A stretch of DNA of 41,582 nt from Pseudomonadales bacterium (GCA_019090455.1 JAHRWA010000045.1:1-41582); one strand, 5' to 3'. Shown: positions 1-8,523, numbered from the stretch's first letter. Numbers and translations are program-made. The notes: generated by a model not told the origin, from the letters alone.

Positions 1-324
1 GCTGTGTACTGCTTTTCCATGATCTTCTCCGCTAGGTTATTTCGTTACAGTTTATACGCGGAGTTAGACTAGCTACTTTAGGGTGGATAGGGAGACGGTT
101 TATAATGATCGCTTACACCATCTTAACCTGAGCTACACCACAGCAATATCATTCAGAATGGCCGGCAGCTCAATATAACTAGGGAATACTACAAAAATTG
201 CACTCGGTGGAATCAATCTAATAGGATTTTCCAAACTCAAAAGGAAAATCGCTTCATCGATTTTGGGATGAAATCAACATACAATAGAATTCTCAGTTGA
301 GATTCACTGAGAACCCTAAAGACT
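1..324. other. Left-edge non-coding stretch
   Basis: I see no convincing gene here. Frames open from the window edge close within 70 bases on the plus strand. The only structure I can point to is an 8-base inverted repeat, TTCTCAGT (290-297) and ACTGAGAA (306-313), with an 8-base spacer. It lies just past the stop of the minus-strand methyltransferase and could be a weak transcription end or an operator. It lacks a clear T-run in the minus direction. Confidence 0.4.
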
Positions 325-936
325 CTAGGGCGCTCTTTTTGTTGCCCGTATAATCTTAACCACATCAAGATAAACATTCGTCACTTTTATATCATCAAAG
401 CCAGCCTGCTGCACATTATCAACAGTCTTACGATTCATCTCCGGGCCAATCTGCCGCGTAAGAGGAGTCATGACATTCATCATTAGACTAATAGGGAAAT
501 AGCGACTACCTGTATGCTCAAACATAAGCAGCTCACCACCCGGCTTTAAGACTCTATACAAAGACTTTAAGCCTTTTACCGGATTAGGGACTGAACAAAA
601 CGTACAGGAGGTAAACACTTGATCAAAGCAATTATCTTCCATATCAAGATCATGAACATCCATCACTTCAGTCGTCATATTTCCTACATAATTTTGAACT
701 CGGTTTTCCGCTTTCTCCAGCATTTTCGGACTGATATCAATGCCATAAATGTCCTTATTTTCAGGAAAACAAGGTATATCTAAACCAGTACCTACCGCAA
801 GAAAAAGCACCTTACCGTTCATATGGGAAAACAATTCCGTTTTCGCCGCTTCCCAACGTTTTTCAGCACCGTAACCAGCCATCACGTCAAAAAATAAAGC
901 GGCTCTATCCCATTTGTTTTTAGTCGCATTATCCAT
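325..936 (-). CDS. Class I SAM-dependent methyltransferase (UbiE/METTL7-like)
   Basis: A 203-residue soluble methyltransferase of the Rossmann type. Motif I is VLFLAVGTG (about 43-51), followed by the acidic GIDIS strand (65-69) that normally binds the SAM ribose, and the post-motif PGGELLMFEH (132-141). The length and the C-terminal layout resemble small UbiE-like or METTL7-like enzymes that act on lipids or small hydrophobic molecules. The substrate is not readable. The ATG is preceded by an AGGA element about 10 bases upstream on the minus strand. The small membrane protein gene lies 37 bases upstream in the same direction, so the two are probably co-transcribed. Codon use looks like its neighbours. 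The methyltransferase fold is sure; the substrate is unknown. Confidence 0.85.
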   Translation of the reverse strand: MDNATKNKWDRAALFFDVMAGYGAEKRWEAAKTELFSHMNGKVLFLAVGTGLDIPCFPENKDIYGIDISPKMLEKAENRVQNYVGNMTTEVMDVHDLDMEDNCFDQVFTSCTFCSVPNPVKGLKSLYRVLKPGGELLMFEHTGSRYFPISLMMNVMTPLTRQIGPEMNRKTVDNVQQAGFDDIKVTNVYLDVVKIIRATKRAP

Positions 937-973
937 AATTTATTGTCCTGAAATTAGAAAATCAACTCGATAT

Positions 974-1354
974 TTATCGAGTACCCGACAAATAAACATT
1001 CAATATATACGTACCCACCAACGTGAATAGCCCTATGACTATTCCCCAAGTCACAGCACAGGAATAGCTGACCTCCGTCATGGTCAAAGCCATACTTATG
1101 ACCATTCCAACAAGCATACCGGTGAGCATAGTCGGGACCATCACTTCCATCGCCCCAAAGTACCGAACAAACACAGAAGCGCAGGTAAGTAATGAAACAG
1201 CCATACCTAAAGCCATGCCCACAAACATCGCAAAAAACATATTCCAGTCAGACGGTATCAACGCTAAACAGAGAAAGGCGACAACAACGCCGGCTACAAT
1301 AACCGACAATATATCGCCCACAATAAAATACGCTCGTTTTTCCAAAATAAGCAC
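974..1354 (-). CDS. Small integral membrane protein, four predicted TM helices
   Basis: A 126-residue very hydrophobic protein with four likely transmembrane segments (about 9-31, 38-60, 70-93, 97-120) and many Met and Gly residues. I do not recognise the family. It has no soluble domain, no signal peptide distinct from TM1 and no obvious catalytic motif. It is the upstream partner of the methyltransferase (37-base gap) and is insulated from the PF10118 gene further upstream by a strong hairpin terminator. An opposite-strand reading frame over the same bases is a shadow: the minus reading gives the coherent membrane protein. The role might be membrane delivery of the methyltransferase substrate, but that is a guess. 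Confidence 0.7.
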   Translation of the reverse strand: MLILEKRAYFIVGDILSVIVAGVVVAFLCLALIPSDWNMFFAMFVGMALGMAVSLLTCASVFVRYFGAMEVMVPTMLTGMLVGMVISMALTMTEVSYSCAVTWGIVIGLFTLVGTYILNVYLSGTR

Positions 1355-1470
1355 CTTTGATTTTTAAGTGTTTGTGTGGTCGCTAACTTATGTTCTGACA
1401 ACCGTTCTTAGTAGAAGAGATTTCTATTTTGAAAAACAGAAATTATCAGTAAGCGCCAATAAACTAACAC

Positions 1471-1512
1471 AAAAAAAAGCCTTGTGAACATACGTTACAC
1501 AAGGCTTTTTTT
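1471..1512 (-). terminator. Intrinsic terminator (bidirectional shape)
   Basis: AAGCCTTGTG (1477-1486) pairs perfectly with CACAAGGCTT (1498-1507) across an 11-base loop. A-runs and T-runs flank the stem on both sides. It ends 12 bases before the stop codon end of the minus-strand PF10118 gene at 1524 and should stop its transcript before the membrane protein gene. Confidence 0.9.
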
Positions 1513-1523
1513 CTAAGCTTTTT

Positions 1524-2456
1524 TTATGCTACGGCATATGCGTTAGCAGTGATAGCTTCTGGATTTTCTTCAAGCCAAGCTACTAGCGCATCAAATGCTT
1601 TAGCAGTATCGCCTCCAGTTCTATCGAACTCTCTCTTCCACGCATGTATCACTGCGCGGTTATCATCATCCCATGGGTGGAAATCGGGATGAAAATAAGG
1701 GAGGAACATTCTTCCAAACTTACTCATAACACCCGGATCAACAAACAACGTCTTAACCATTCGTTTAGCTGAAGAGATATTAGTAAGCTCTTTATCTTTC
1801 CAAAGAAGATAAAAGAAAGGCACTGCCATCATGGGTAACCCAAGCGTCCCCATATAGCTCATGGCCAGAACTCGTTTAAAATAGGCCGCTTTTCCATTTC
1901 CTGCAGCATCAGTAAAAACATCATAACTTACCGATTTATGCTCTGTCTCTTCAACGAAATGCCAGAAAAGCATGGACTTGAGCTCATGATTAGTTTCATC
2001 AAAAGTTTCCGGATGCTCTAACATGACTGAGGATAAAGTCGCAGTAAAATGTTCACCGGCAGCAGCAAAAGCACCTTGCATAGATACGCTCATGTGCTTT
2101 TGCAAAAATTTACGGCCAACAGTAAACACATTTTCAATCTTATCCAACGGTACCCCGTGCTCCACACCTGCCTTGTTCATTAAGTCATGCTCGCGGGCAT
2201 GTATTCTCTCTTGGTGAATAAATTCAATTCCGGCTTTTCTTACTGCGGGGTCTGTTAGCTTATCTAATTGCTTACGTACAGACTGCATGACCCAGCGCTC
2301 CCCATCGGGGACTACTGAAAGAATGGAATTCATAAAGTGAGTCATCCACGGATCTTCGTTAAACCAGTGGCGGCTCACCTTGGTGGTGTCCATGTAAAAC
2401 TTCAGATCGCGGGTTTCTACTTCGTCGTAACCTATTTTTCTATTTACCAGTGCCAT
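1524..2456 (-). CDS. PF10118-type metal-dependent hydrolase (ferritin-like helical fold)
   Basis: A 310-residue protein that matches the predicted metal-dependent hydrolase family PF10118. The His/Glu motifs are all present: HQERIHAREH (81-90), GEHFTA (134-139) and FVEETEHKSVSYDV (167-180), plus the family signature HPDFHPWD near the C-terminus. The spacing of the E-x-x-H elements suggests a helical di-metal site. The reaction is unproven for the family; members often sit beside lipid, alkane or sterol catabolic genes, as here. A second paralogue lies at 4706-5620. The ATG has a strong AAGGAGAG ribosome site about 5 bases upstream. Its upstream region carries three 21-base-spaced repeats that look like activator sites, and a strong terminator follows the gene. 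It is therefore a single-gene, probably separately regulated unit. Confidence 0.85.
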   Translation of the reverse strand: MALVNRKIGYDEVETRDLKFYMDTTKVSRHWFNEDPWMTHFMNSILSVVPDGERWVMQSVRKQLDKLTDPAVRKAGIEFIHQERIHAREHDLMNKAGVEHGVPLDKIENVFTVGRKFLQKHMSVSMQGAFAAAGEHFTATLSSVMLEHPETFDETNHELKSMLFWHFVEETEHKSVSYDVFTDAAGNGKAAYFKRVLAMSYMGTLGLPMMAVPFFYLLWKDKELTNISSAKRMVKTLFVDPGVMSKFGRMFLPYFHPDFHPWDDDNRAVIHAWKREFDRTGGDTAKAFDALVAWLEENPEAITANAYAVA

Positions 2457-2571
2457 TATATCTCTCCTTGAAACACATACTCATGGTTAAATTAACTTCT
2501 GGTTAGGTCTCGCATTTTTTCTTCGCGCTAGTGAAAGTCCTAACGATAACTATAGACGAATAACCCGCCAC

Positions 2572-2624
2572 ATGTAGAGCAGTATTCGATTAATGTAGAG
2601 TAACACCCATTTTATGTATAGTAA
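2572..2624 (-). promoter_or_regulatory. Three direct repeats, exact 21-bp period, in the 333-bp upstream gap
   Basis: The gap 2457-2789 has no gene. It holds ATGTAGAGCAG (2572), ATGTAGAGTAA (2593) and ATGTATAGTAA (2614), spaced exactly 21 and 21 bases. Two helical turns between copies would place a bound protein on one DNA face. The nearest copy is about 115 bases upstream of the start of the PF10118 gene on the minus strand, a typical position for activator sites. I infer an operator array; the protein that binds is unknown. Confidence 0.5.
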
Positions 2625-2789
2625 CTCCTATATTGTGTAAATATACGGACAACTTCACTTTAAACTTATGAAACGATAACAAAATAAAACTATTTAGATC
2701 TTTAACGTTTTTAGCTATTTCACGTTTTTTATAATTCTATTTGGCAGTATTAAGACCCGACTCCAACCTAGCCAATTTACTGGAAATAG

Positions 2790-3488
2790 TTAACCCATCA
2801 TGTTTCTCCATATCTCAAGTGACTTTACACTCAAGTAAAAATTATTAGCCTTTATATTTTCCATCGTATCATGACTCTCTGGGCTATATCGATGGCCAGG
2901 CAACAGAACAGTATCATTTGGTAAGTCTGCTAGACGTTTCATGCTGTGATACATATCGTCGACATTGGAACCCGGTAAATCCACGCGTCCACACCCTTGT
3001 ATAAATAAGGTATCCCCCGACACAAGCTGATCACGAACTTTAAAACATTGCGACCCAGGAGTGTGACCAGGTGTATGCAAAAATTCTATGTCCACATTCC
3101 CCAAGCTTAACTTGTCACCAGAATCCACCTGAACAAGATCGCTAGTTTCAACCCCTGTCACCTTTTTAACGCCCTGTGCTTCGTGTTTATTAACATAGAT
3201 TTTAACCGGATTTTTTTCCATTAACTCGGCAACCCCTGGGATAGTATGCCCGCCCATTGAACCACCACAGTGATCAGGATGGTAATGAGTCAGTAGTACG
3301 GAATTTAATTTAAGATCTTTTTCTTCCAGGTGATTGAGTAAAGTATCAATTTCCCATGCCGGATCGATTAGAACCACCTCACGGGTCTTTCGCGAACCAA
3401 TGATATAAGCGAAATTTTCCATTGGCCCCAACAGTAACTGCTCCACGTAGAGTTCATTATCTTCTGTTAGTCCATTCTCTTCTGACAT
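2790..3488 (-). CDS. Metallo-beta-lactamase-fold hydrolase (glyoxalase II-like)
   Basis: A 232-residue cytosolic protein with the complete MBL metal motif THYHPDHCGG (67-76), the third and fourth elements HTPGHTPGS (about 138-146) and SGDTLF (about 158), and a final LPGH His (about 199). The order and size match the glyoxalase II, persulfide dioxygenase and thioesterase group rather than beta-lactamases or RNases. It probably hydrolyses a thioester or lactone; in this catabolic setting a CoA or glutathione thioester is plausible but not shown. An AGGAAGG ribosome site sits 4 bases before the ATG. It is in the same orientation as the sulfotransferase (83-base gap) and lies between the two PF10118 genes. 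Confidence 0.85.
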   Translation of the reverse strand: MSEENGLTEDNELYVEQLLLGPMENFAYIIGSRKTREVVLIDPAWEIDTLLNHLEEKDLKLNSVLLTHYHPDHCGGSMGGHTIPGVAELMEKNPVKIYVNKHEAQGVKKVTGVETSDLVQVDSGDKLSLGNVDIEFLHTPGHTPGSQCFKVRDQLVSGDTLFIQGCGRVDLPGSNVDDMYHSMKRLADLPNDTVLLPGHRYSPESHDTMENIKANNFYLSVKSLEIWRNMMG

Positions 3489-3571
3489 AATCCTTCCTTA
3501 TATAAAATATTTAGCAATGTCGTAGTTATAATCTGCGAATCTTTAAAACAGGGTTTCACTAAGCCAAACTA

Positions 3572-4456
3572 TCAGCTGACTGCCGCACTGAGTGTTTCAT
3601 AGTTTCTATAACCCAACGATTCAAATATCTCTTTCTGCCAGACTTCATCCAATTCATTGATGATATCAACACTTAATACTTGCTTGTGCGCCCCAGATTT
3701 ACCTTGATGTACTTTTGCGGTGCTGCTGCCAGAGGGCAAATTGCATCTTTTTTCGCTAACTTTTCGAATCATTGCGTCATCGAATCGATTGACATTCTCC
3801 AACATAAATTCAATTGATGAGTTTTTTAGCGTCAACTCCAACAGCTCATCATCAAGAGGAACTTCAATAAATTCAGCAATCCGGCTAATCGTCTTAGTTG
3901 GATCACGCAACATATTTTCGTAAACTAAAAACAAAACATTAGGATCATCTTTGTGCTGCCACCAGGATTTCAAATGTCGCCAATAATCTCGAGATTGGAT
4001 AAATCGTTGTCTCGCAAACTCGTCAAGACCCACTGCTCCCGGCTCTAAAAACCAACCTTCCATAAAATTATAAAAAGAACACAGCGCATCACCGGGGTTG
4101 CGAATCGAATTAATATACTTACCCCCTTTCGGAATCGCTTGATAAGGTAAATGACTTTTAAATGCACGCGGGTTCGATCGCTGCTCAGCATTAATATCTA
4201 AACCCAACCCTGCACTGGTTTCTATCCAAGGAACAACTCGGGAAATGTCATCAAAGTCCATATCCCCACCAGTTCGCAATGTATGGACAATTTGTTGCAG
4301 CCAAGTAGTTCCACACTTAGCAAAAGGGGTAATAACGATATCAGAACTTTTTAATTGCAGACCAAAGCCCTTAACAATTTCTTCTTTGCGAAACATGAGA
4401 TCTAGCCGTTTTTGCATTTCCTCTAAAGAGGTGGCACGTGTTTTTTTTTGCGACAT
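3572..4456 (-). CDS. Sulfotransferase (PF00685 type)
   Basis: A 294-residue cytosolic sulfotransferase. The 5'-phosphosulfate-binding loop is PFAKCGTTW (44-52), with Cys where most members have Ser or Thr. The 3'-phosphate element is SIRNPGDALCSFYNF in the first half, and FLVYENMLRDP follows. These are the PAPS-binding signatures of the family, which sulfates hydroxyl groups of small molecules such as steroids or phenols. Length is normal. A run of nine A residues covers codons 3-6 and is slip-prone. The start has AGGA about 10 bases upstream. It lies between two PF10118 genes and an MBL hydrolase. The acceptor is unknown; an alcohol from the local catabolic chemistry is possible. Confidence 0.88.
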   Translation of the reverse strand: MSQKKTRATSLEEMQKRLDLMFRKEEIVKGFGLQLKSSDIVITPFAKCGTTWLQQIVHTLRTGGDMDFDDISRVVPWIETSAGLGLDINAEQRSNPRAFKSHLPYQAIPKGGKYINSIRNPGDALCSFYNFMEGWFLEPGAVGLDEFARQRFIQSRDYWRHLKSWWQHKDDPNVLFLVYENMLRDPTKTISRIAEFIEVPLDDELLELTLKNSSIEFMLENVNRFDDAMIRKVSEKRCNLPSGSSTAKVHQGKSGAHKQVLSVDIINELDEVWQKEIFESLGYRNYETLSAAVS

Positions 4457-4509
4457 AGATAATCCTAGATATAAATAAAACCTGATTAAGCTAAATAATG
4501 ATAAAGCGA

Positions 4510-4538
4510 CTCATTTGATTAAATGAGACTAACATACT
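4510..4538. promoter_or_regulatory. Palindrome plus ACTAACATACT element upstream of the sulfotransferase
   Basis: CTCATTT-GATT-AAATGAG (4510-4527) is a 7-base-arm palindrome. It abuts ACTAACATACT (4528-4538), which recurs identically at 8426-8436. Both lie 54-82 bases upstream of the sulfotransferase start, in the 249-base gap between two minus-strand genes. It looks like an operator or promoter element; no regulator gene for it is in the window. Confidence 0.4.
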
Positions 4539-4705
4539 ACGAGACGACACTCGAAACAGGAAATATTTTTGGATAAAAGGAGGTGGGGCTACTAGCGAAT
4601 TTCGAGGAACACAGTCACTAGATAGTTAATAAAAAAAGCGGGGAAATGGTAGGTACAAAATATTGAGCGGGTGAGCACACTGGTGACTCACCCGAATTGA
4701 GCTAG

Positions 4706-5620
4706 TTAACTTGCATTTTCCACTGCTTCCATCGCAGCCACCATATCGCCTGACTCTTTATAGGCATCCTTCCATACATGAAAACTCTCAGGGTAACCTG
4801 TTTTCCATGGATGAAATCCGGGCTTATAAAATGACATCACTGCTGGGAAAGTTTTACGCCAGATTCCATTTTTACCGAACATGGTTTTAGCGCCTTTACG
4901 TAACTCCTTAACATTGAGCTCGCCATCAGCTTTTAACATTGCCATCGTACCCAGCGTCAAAGGCCCAATCATGACAGGATAAGTTAGCGCCATAGCCAGT
5001 GCACGAGTAAAGTACCCTCCCCCGGCAACGCTTTCGTAAAGATCCCAAGCAACTGCCTTATGCTCAACCTCTTCCACCGCATGCCACATATAAAAAGCTT
5101 TCATCGCAGGATGCGCATTCGACAAAATATTATTGTCATCCTCTAACAGAAACTCTCCTAATGAAGCCGTCATATGCTCGGCAGCAACGGTGGCTGCTAA
5201 TTGATACTTGCGAGGTGTTTTCTTAAAAGCCATCATTGCGCTTTTAATAACTTTGACAACACCCTCTACTGGCAACCCTTGATCAACTAGAGTTTTAGTA
5301 AAATCAGTATGCCCTATACCATGCTGAGCTTCCTGATAAATAAACTGCTTAACTTGTTCTTTCAAAACAGGATCTGTAATTTCACTAGAGTAATTTCGAA
5401 CCGAATGTATAAACATACGCTCGCCATCTGGAAAACCCAGCTGTAAAGCATCGAGCATACGAGTAGCGAAGGCTTCACCTTGCCAATACTTAGGAATATC
5501 ACCGCTAAAATCGAAATCGGCTGGACGCGGCACTAAATCATGTTCCGCCGGCGTTTCGGAGTAACAGTTCAAACTAGCCTCTGTCGCATCCTCTGGATTA
5601 ATGGTTACTTTTTTATTCAT
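4706..5620 (-). CDS. PF10118-type metal-dependent hydrolase, second paralogue
   Basis: A 304-residue paralogue of the product at 1524-2456. I chose the ATG at 5620 because AGGAGC lies 8 bases upstream; the open frame extends 20 codons further (to 5680) but without a good ribosome site. Family motifs are present in order: YQEAQHGIGH (about 95-104), AEHMTA, HAVEEVEHKAVAWDL, and FYKPGFHPW near the C-terminus. The same His/Glu set as the first paralogue suggests both keep a metal site. The N-terminal 35 residues differ strongly between the two. It is divergent from the thiolase gene at 5986 across a 365-base regulatory gap. Biochemical activity is not established for this family. Confidence 0.83.
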   Translation of the reverse strand: MNKKVTINPEDATEASLNCYSETPAEHDLVPRPADFDFSGDIPKYWQGEAFATRMLDALQLGFPDGERMFIHSVRNYSSEITDPVLKEQVKQFIYQEAQHGIGHTDFTKTLVDQGLPVEGVVKVIKSAMMAFKKTPRKYQLAATVAAEHMTASLGEFLLEDDNNILSNAHPAMKAFYMWHAVEEVEHKAVAWDLYESVAGGGYFTRALAMALTYPVMIGPLTLGTMAMLKADGELNVKELRKGAKTMFGKNGIWRKTFPAVMSFYKPGFHPWKTGYPESFHVWKDAYKESGDMVAAMEAVENAS

Positions 5621-5708
5621 ATTTAAAGCTCCTGGTTGCTTCATTCTAGTTATTCTATTCGCACTTGCACTGAAGAACAATTATCAGCCAAAACAATCCA
5701 CTGCACTA

Positions 5709-5750
5709 TAGTATAGCGACATGAAAATTACTAGCGCTATCACTATACTA
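5709..5750. promoter_or_regulatory. Inverted repeats in the divergent 5621-5985 gap
   Basis: The 365-base gap between the divergent PF10118 and thiolase genes holds TAGTATAG (5709-5716) facing CTATACTA (5743-5750), with an inner pair ATAGCG (5713-5718) and CGCTAT (5735-5740). This position suits an operator controlling one or both divergent transcripts. A minus-strand open frame of 88 codons overlapping 5797-6063 is antisense to the thiolase start and has no recognisable features, so I do not call it. Confidence 0.35.
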
Positions 5751-5985
5751 GCCTTCCCACTACTCTCTACTGCCTCCTGGGACTTCCTTCTAGTCCCTAT
5801 ATATACCCACCTCTAAAGTAAAGGTTGGAACTCGCACTGACTGTAAATTCTCTCCAGATCAACGATCTAGATCCCAGTAATTGTTTACTTTTGTCCTTTT
5901 GATTAGTAGCAGATATTTCTCGGAGCTGCTTATAATGCCGCTCGACATAGCGACAAACCTCAATTGAACACAATAAGGATATGAT

Positions 5986-7167
5986 ATGAGTAATATATGT
6001 GTAGCGGGTGTAGGAATGATAAATTTCACTAAACCCGGCGACCCCAAGGCACCTGACTATCACTTAGCCGCAGCGGAAGCGATGAGAGCAGCATTGGCGG
6101 ACTCTGGACTTGCTTACGAAGACATGCAGCAAGTCCACGCTGGCTATGTTTACGGTGATTCTTGTTGCGGTATGCGTGCCGCTTATGAAGTAGGACAAAC
6201 AGGAATCCCTATTTTTAATTACAATTCCAATTGCTCTACCGGATCTTCTGCCATTTATGGCGCCAGACAAGCCATTATGTCGGGAGCTGTTGACGTTGCA
6301 TTAGTTGTTGGATTTGAAAAAATGGAAAAAGGAGCGCTGGGCGTTTATTTCAACGACCGGATGAACCCTGGATCACTACACGGTATGGCTATGGTTAAAG
6401 CGCAAGGCTTTGACCCAAAAATACCAGGAGCAGCGCAAATGTTTGGTGGCGCCGGCGCCGAATACCAAGAGAAATACGGTACAAAAGATGAAGTCTTTGC
6501 CCAAATTCAAGTCAAGGCGAGACAACATGCGAAGCACAACCCCAAGGCTCTGTTCTCCACAGCTCTCACTGTAGAAGAAATCCTCGCATCCCCTAAACAG
6601 TTTGGCCCATTAACTCGTTTACAATGCTGCCCACCAACATGTGGAGCTGCGGCTGCCGTTTTGTGCTCTGAAGAATACGCGAAGAAACATGGCTTAGGCG
6701 ATTCTATCAAAATACTAGCCCAACACATGGAAACTGATAGTCCCGATAGTTTTTCAGGTAGCATGTACGGTGTTGTCGGCTACGGCATGTCACAAAGGGC
6801 CGCGAAAAAAGTCTATGAAACCACCGGCTATGGCGCCGAAGACATGAACGTAGTTGAGTTACATGATTGCTTTACTTCTAATGAATTAATCACCTATGAA
6901 TCTTTAGGCTTAACACCCGAAGGAACAGCTGAAAAATTCATTGCTGACGGGGATAATACTTACGGCGGTAAATTCGTAGTCAATCCTTCTGGCGGCCTAT
7001 TATCAAAAGGGCACCCTCTAGGTGCCACTGGTTTAGCTCAATGTTACGAACTAGTGAATCAACTTCGCGGTACTGCCGATAAGCGCCAGGTAGACGGAGC
7101 AAAATTAGCACTGCAACACAATATAGGTATTGGTGGGGCCGTAGTGATCACCATGTACGGCAAGTAG
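5986..7167 (+). CDS. SCPx/SCP2-type thiolase (lipid-transfer protein family)
   Basis: A 393-residue thiolase-superfamily enzyme. The nucleophile is Cys83 in NCSTGSSA; the other catalytic elements are ELHDCF (His293) and the GHPLGATG loop (His343). These are the SCPx-thiolase signatures. The expected reaction is CoA-dependent cleavage of a 3-ketoacyl-CoA, often with a branched or sterol-like chain. There is no fused SCP2 domain. The AAGGA ribosome site is 7-8 bases before the ATG. It is followed by its own hairpin terminator, so it appears monocistronic. Contrast it with the thiolase-like protein at 15148-16347, which has lost the catalytic Cys. It probably performs the thiolytic step for the local degradation pathway. 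Confidence 0.9.
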   Translation: MSNICVAGVGMINFTKPGDPKAPDYHLAAAEAMRAALADSGLAYEDMQQVHAGYVYGDSCCGMRAAYEVGQTGIPIFNYNSNCSTGSSAIYGARQAIMSGAVDVALVVGFEKMEKGALGVYFNDRMNPGSLHGMAMVKAQGFDPKIPGAAQMFGGAGAEYQEKYGTKDEVFAQIQVKARQHAKHNPKALFSTALTVEEILASPKQFGPLTRLQCCPPTCGAAAAVLCSEEYAKKHGLGDSIKILAQHMETDSPDSFSGSMYGVVGYGMSQRAAKKVYETTGYGAEDMNVVELHDCFTSNELITYESLGLTPEGTAEKFIADGDNTYGGKFVVNPSGGLLSKGHPLGATGLAQCYELVNQLRGTADKRQVDGAKLALQHNIGIGGAVVITMYGK

Positions 7168-7235
7168 TAATAGAAAATTCGCTAGTTAGCCGCTGTTAAA
7201 TCTAGCTAGCGGTTATTGCTTACCATCAAATCAAT

Positions 7236-7261
7236 AAAAGCTCATTCGTGAGCTTTTTCTT
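7236..7261 (+). terminator. Intrinsic terminator with TTCG tetraloop
   Basis: AAAAGCTCA (7236-7244), loop TTCG, TGAGCTTTT (7249-7257) and further T residues, 69 bases after the thiolase stop codon. This is a compact textbook rho-independent terminator. Confidence 0.9.
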
Positions 7262-7306
7262 TTAATATAAAAATCCCTTCAACACCGTCCAACTAAGCGA
7301 GAAACT

Positions 7307-8383
7307 ATGGATCGTCTCTTTAAAAAACTCACATTTACTCGTGGCCCTGAAATGAAAAACAGGTTCATGCTAGCCCCTCTGACAAATACGCAAAGCCACG
7401 AAGATGGCACCATGTCGGATGACGAATACCGATGCTTAGTTAAGCGCGCTGAAGGAGGCTTCGGATTAACCATGACTTGCGCCGCTCATGTACAAGCGAA
7501 TGGCCAAGGATTTCCGGGGCAATTAGGTATATTTGATGACAAACACCTTCCTGGGCTGACCAAGCTGGCTACTGGCATTAAAAATAACGACAGCATCGCA
7601 ATCGTACAGCTACACCACGCGGGGATGCGCTCCCCTAATGAACTTATTGGAGAAACTTCAGTTTGTCCTTCTGATAATGAGGAATTCGATGCTCGCGCTA
7701 TGTCATTAAAAGAAGTGGACGAATTAATCAATGAGTTTATCGAAGCCGCGGTACGAGCAGAGAAGGCGGGGTTTGACGGCGTAGAATTACACGGCGCACA
7801 CGGATATATACTAGGACAATTTCTCAGCTCGGAAATCAACTTAAGAGAAGACAGCTATGGCGGTTCATTCGCCAATCGCTCCAAACCTATTAATAAAATT
7901 ATCGAGGGCATTCGCACACGTTGCCATCCAGAATTTGTTATCGGGTTACGCTTATCTCCAGAGCGTTTCGGAATGCAACTTGGTGAGATCATCAAATACT
8001 CTCAGCAACTTATGTCCGAAGACAATATCGATTTTCTCGACATATCATTGTGGGATGTCTTTAAGGAACCTGTAGAAAAAGCGTACCAAGGTCGTAGTCT
8101 GATCTCCTATTTCACTGAATTAGATCGAGGTAATGTTCGGCTGGGTGTGGCAGGAAAAATAAGAACTGGGGACGATGCTTTAAAAACCTTGGAAGAAAAT
8201 GTCGACTGGATAATGTTAGGTCGCGCCGCTATTCTTCATCACGATTTCCCCAATCAACTGAACACGGACAAAAACTTCAAGCCCACCAGCTTACCCGTCA
8301 GCCGTGAATATCTAGCAAAGGAAGGCTTGGGTCCCGCTTTTATTGACTACATGGGTGCGTGGCGTAATTTTGTTGCAACCTAA
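7307..8383 (+). CDS. Old yellow enzyme family NADH:flavin oxidoreductase
   Basis: A 358-residue single-domain FMN TIM barrel of the old yellow enzyme family. The signature VELHGAHGYILGQF followed by REDSYGGSFANR (centre of the protein) is diagnostic; QLHHAGMRS (near 100) corresponds to the substrate-pocket region, and GRAAI near the C-terminus binds the FMN phosphate. It lacks the Fe-S and second flavin domain of 2,4-dienoyl-CoA reductase, so an ene-reductase of enones or dienals is the best guess. The ATG has only a weak GCGAG upstream. It stands alone on the plus strand between the thiolase terminator and a convergent globin gene. Confidence 0.88.
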   Translation: MDRLFKKLTFTRGPEMKNRFMLAPLTNTQSHEDGTMSDDEYRCLVKRAEGGFGLTMTCAAHVQANGQGFPGQLGIFDDKHLPGLTKLATGIKNNDSIAIVQLHHAGMRSPNELIGETSVCPSDNEEFDARAMSLKEVDELINEFIEAAVRAEKAGFDGVELHGAHGYILGQFLSSEINLREDSYGGSFANRSKPINKIIEGIRTRCHPEFVIGLRLSPERFGMQLGEIIKYSQQLMSEDNIDFLDISLWDVFKEPVEKAYQGRSLISYFTELDRGNVRLGVAGKIRTGDDALKTLEENVDWIMLGRAAILHHDFPNQLNTDKNFKPTSLPVSREYLAKEGLGPAFIDYMGAWRNFVAT

Positions 8384-8425
8384 GACAAGCTTCTTTTAGT
8401 ACGACTATTCACATTAACTCTATAG

Positions 8426-8468
8426 ACTAACATACTGTATTTTTTACTTATTCACACAGTATGTTAGT
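8426..8468. repeat. 13-bp perfect inverted repeat between convergent genes
   Basis: ACTAACATACTGT (8426-8438) and ACAGTATGTTAGT (8456-8468) are perfect inverted copies with a 17-base AT-rich spacer. They lie after the oxidoreductase stop (8383) and after the globin stop (8524) of the opposite strand. There is no T-run after either arm, so it is an imperfect fit for a terminator. The first 11 bases recur upstream of the sulfotransferase at 4528-4538. Confidence 0.55.
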
Positions 8469-8523
8469 ACGAAACAAAAAGCTCAATTTAGGATGTGATC
8501 GGCCGAACTATTAATCACAGGAA

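Noticed and set aside
5797..6063. An 88-codon minus-strand frame in the divergent gap
   Set aside because: It overlaps the thiolase start in antisense, and no family features are visible.
8426..8468. End of an insertion sequence
   Set aside because: The inverted repeat is only 43 bases in total, with no transposase and no target duplication. A regulatory or transcription-end role fits better.
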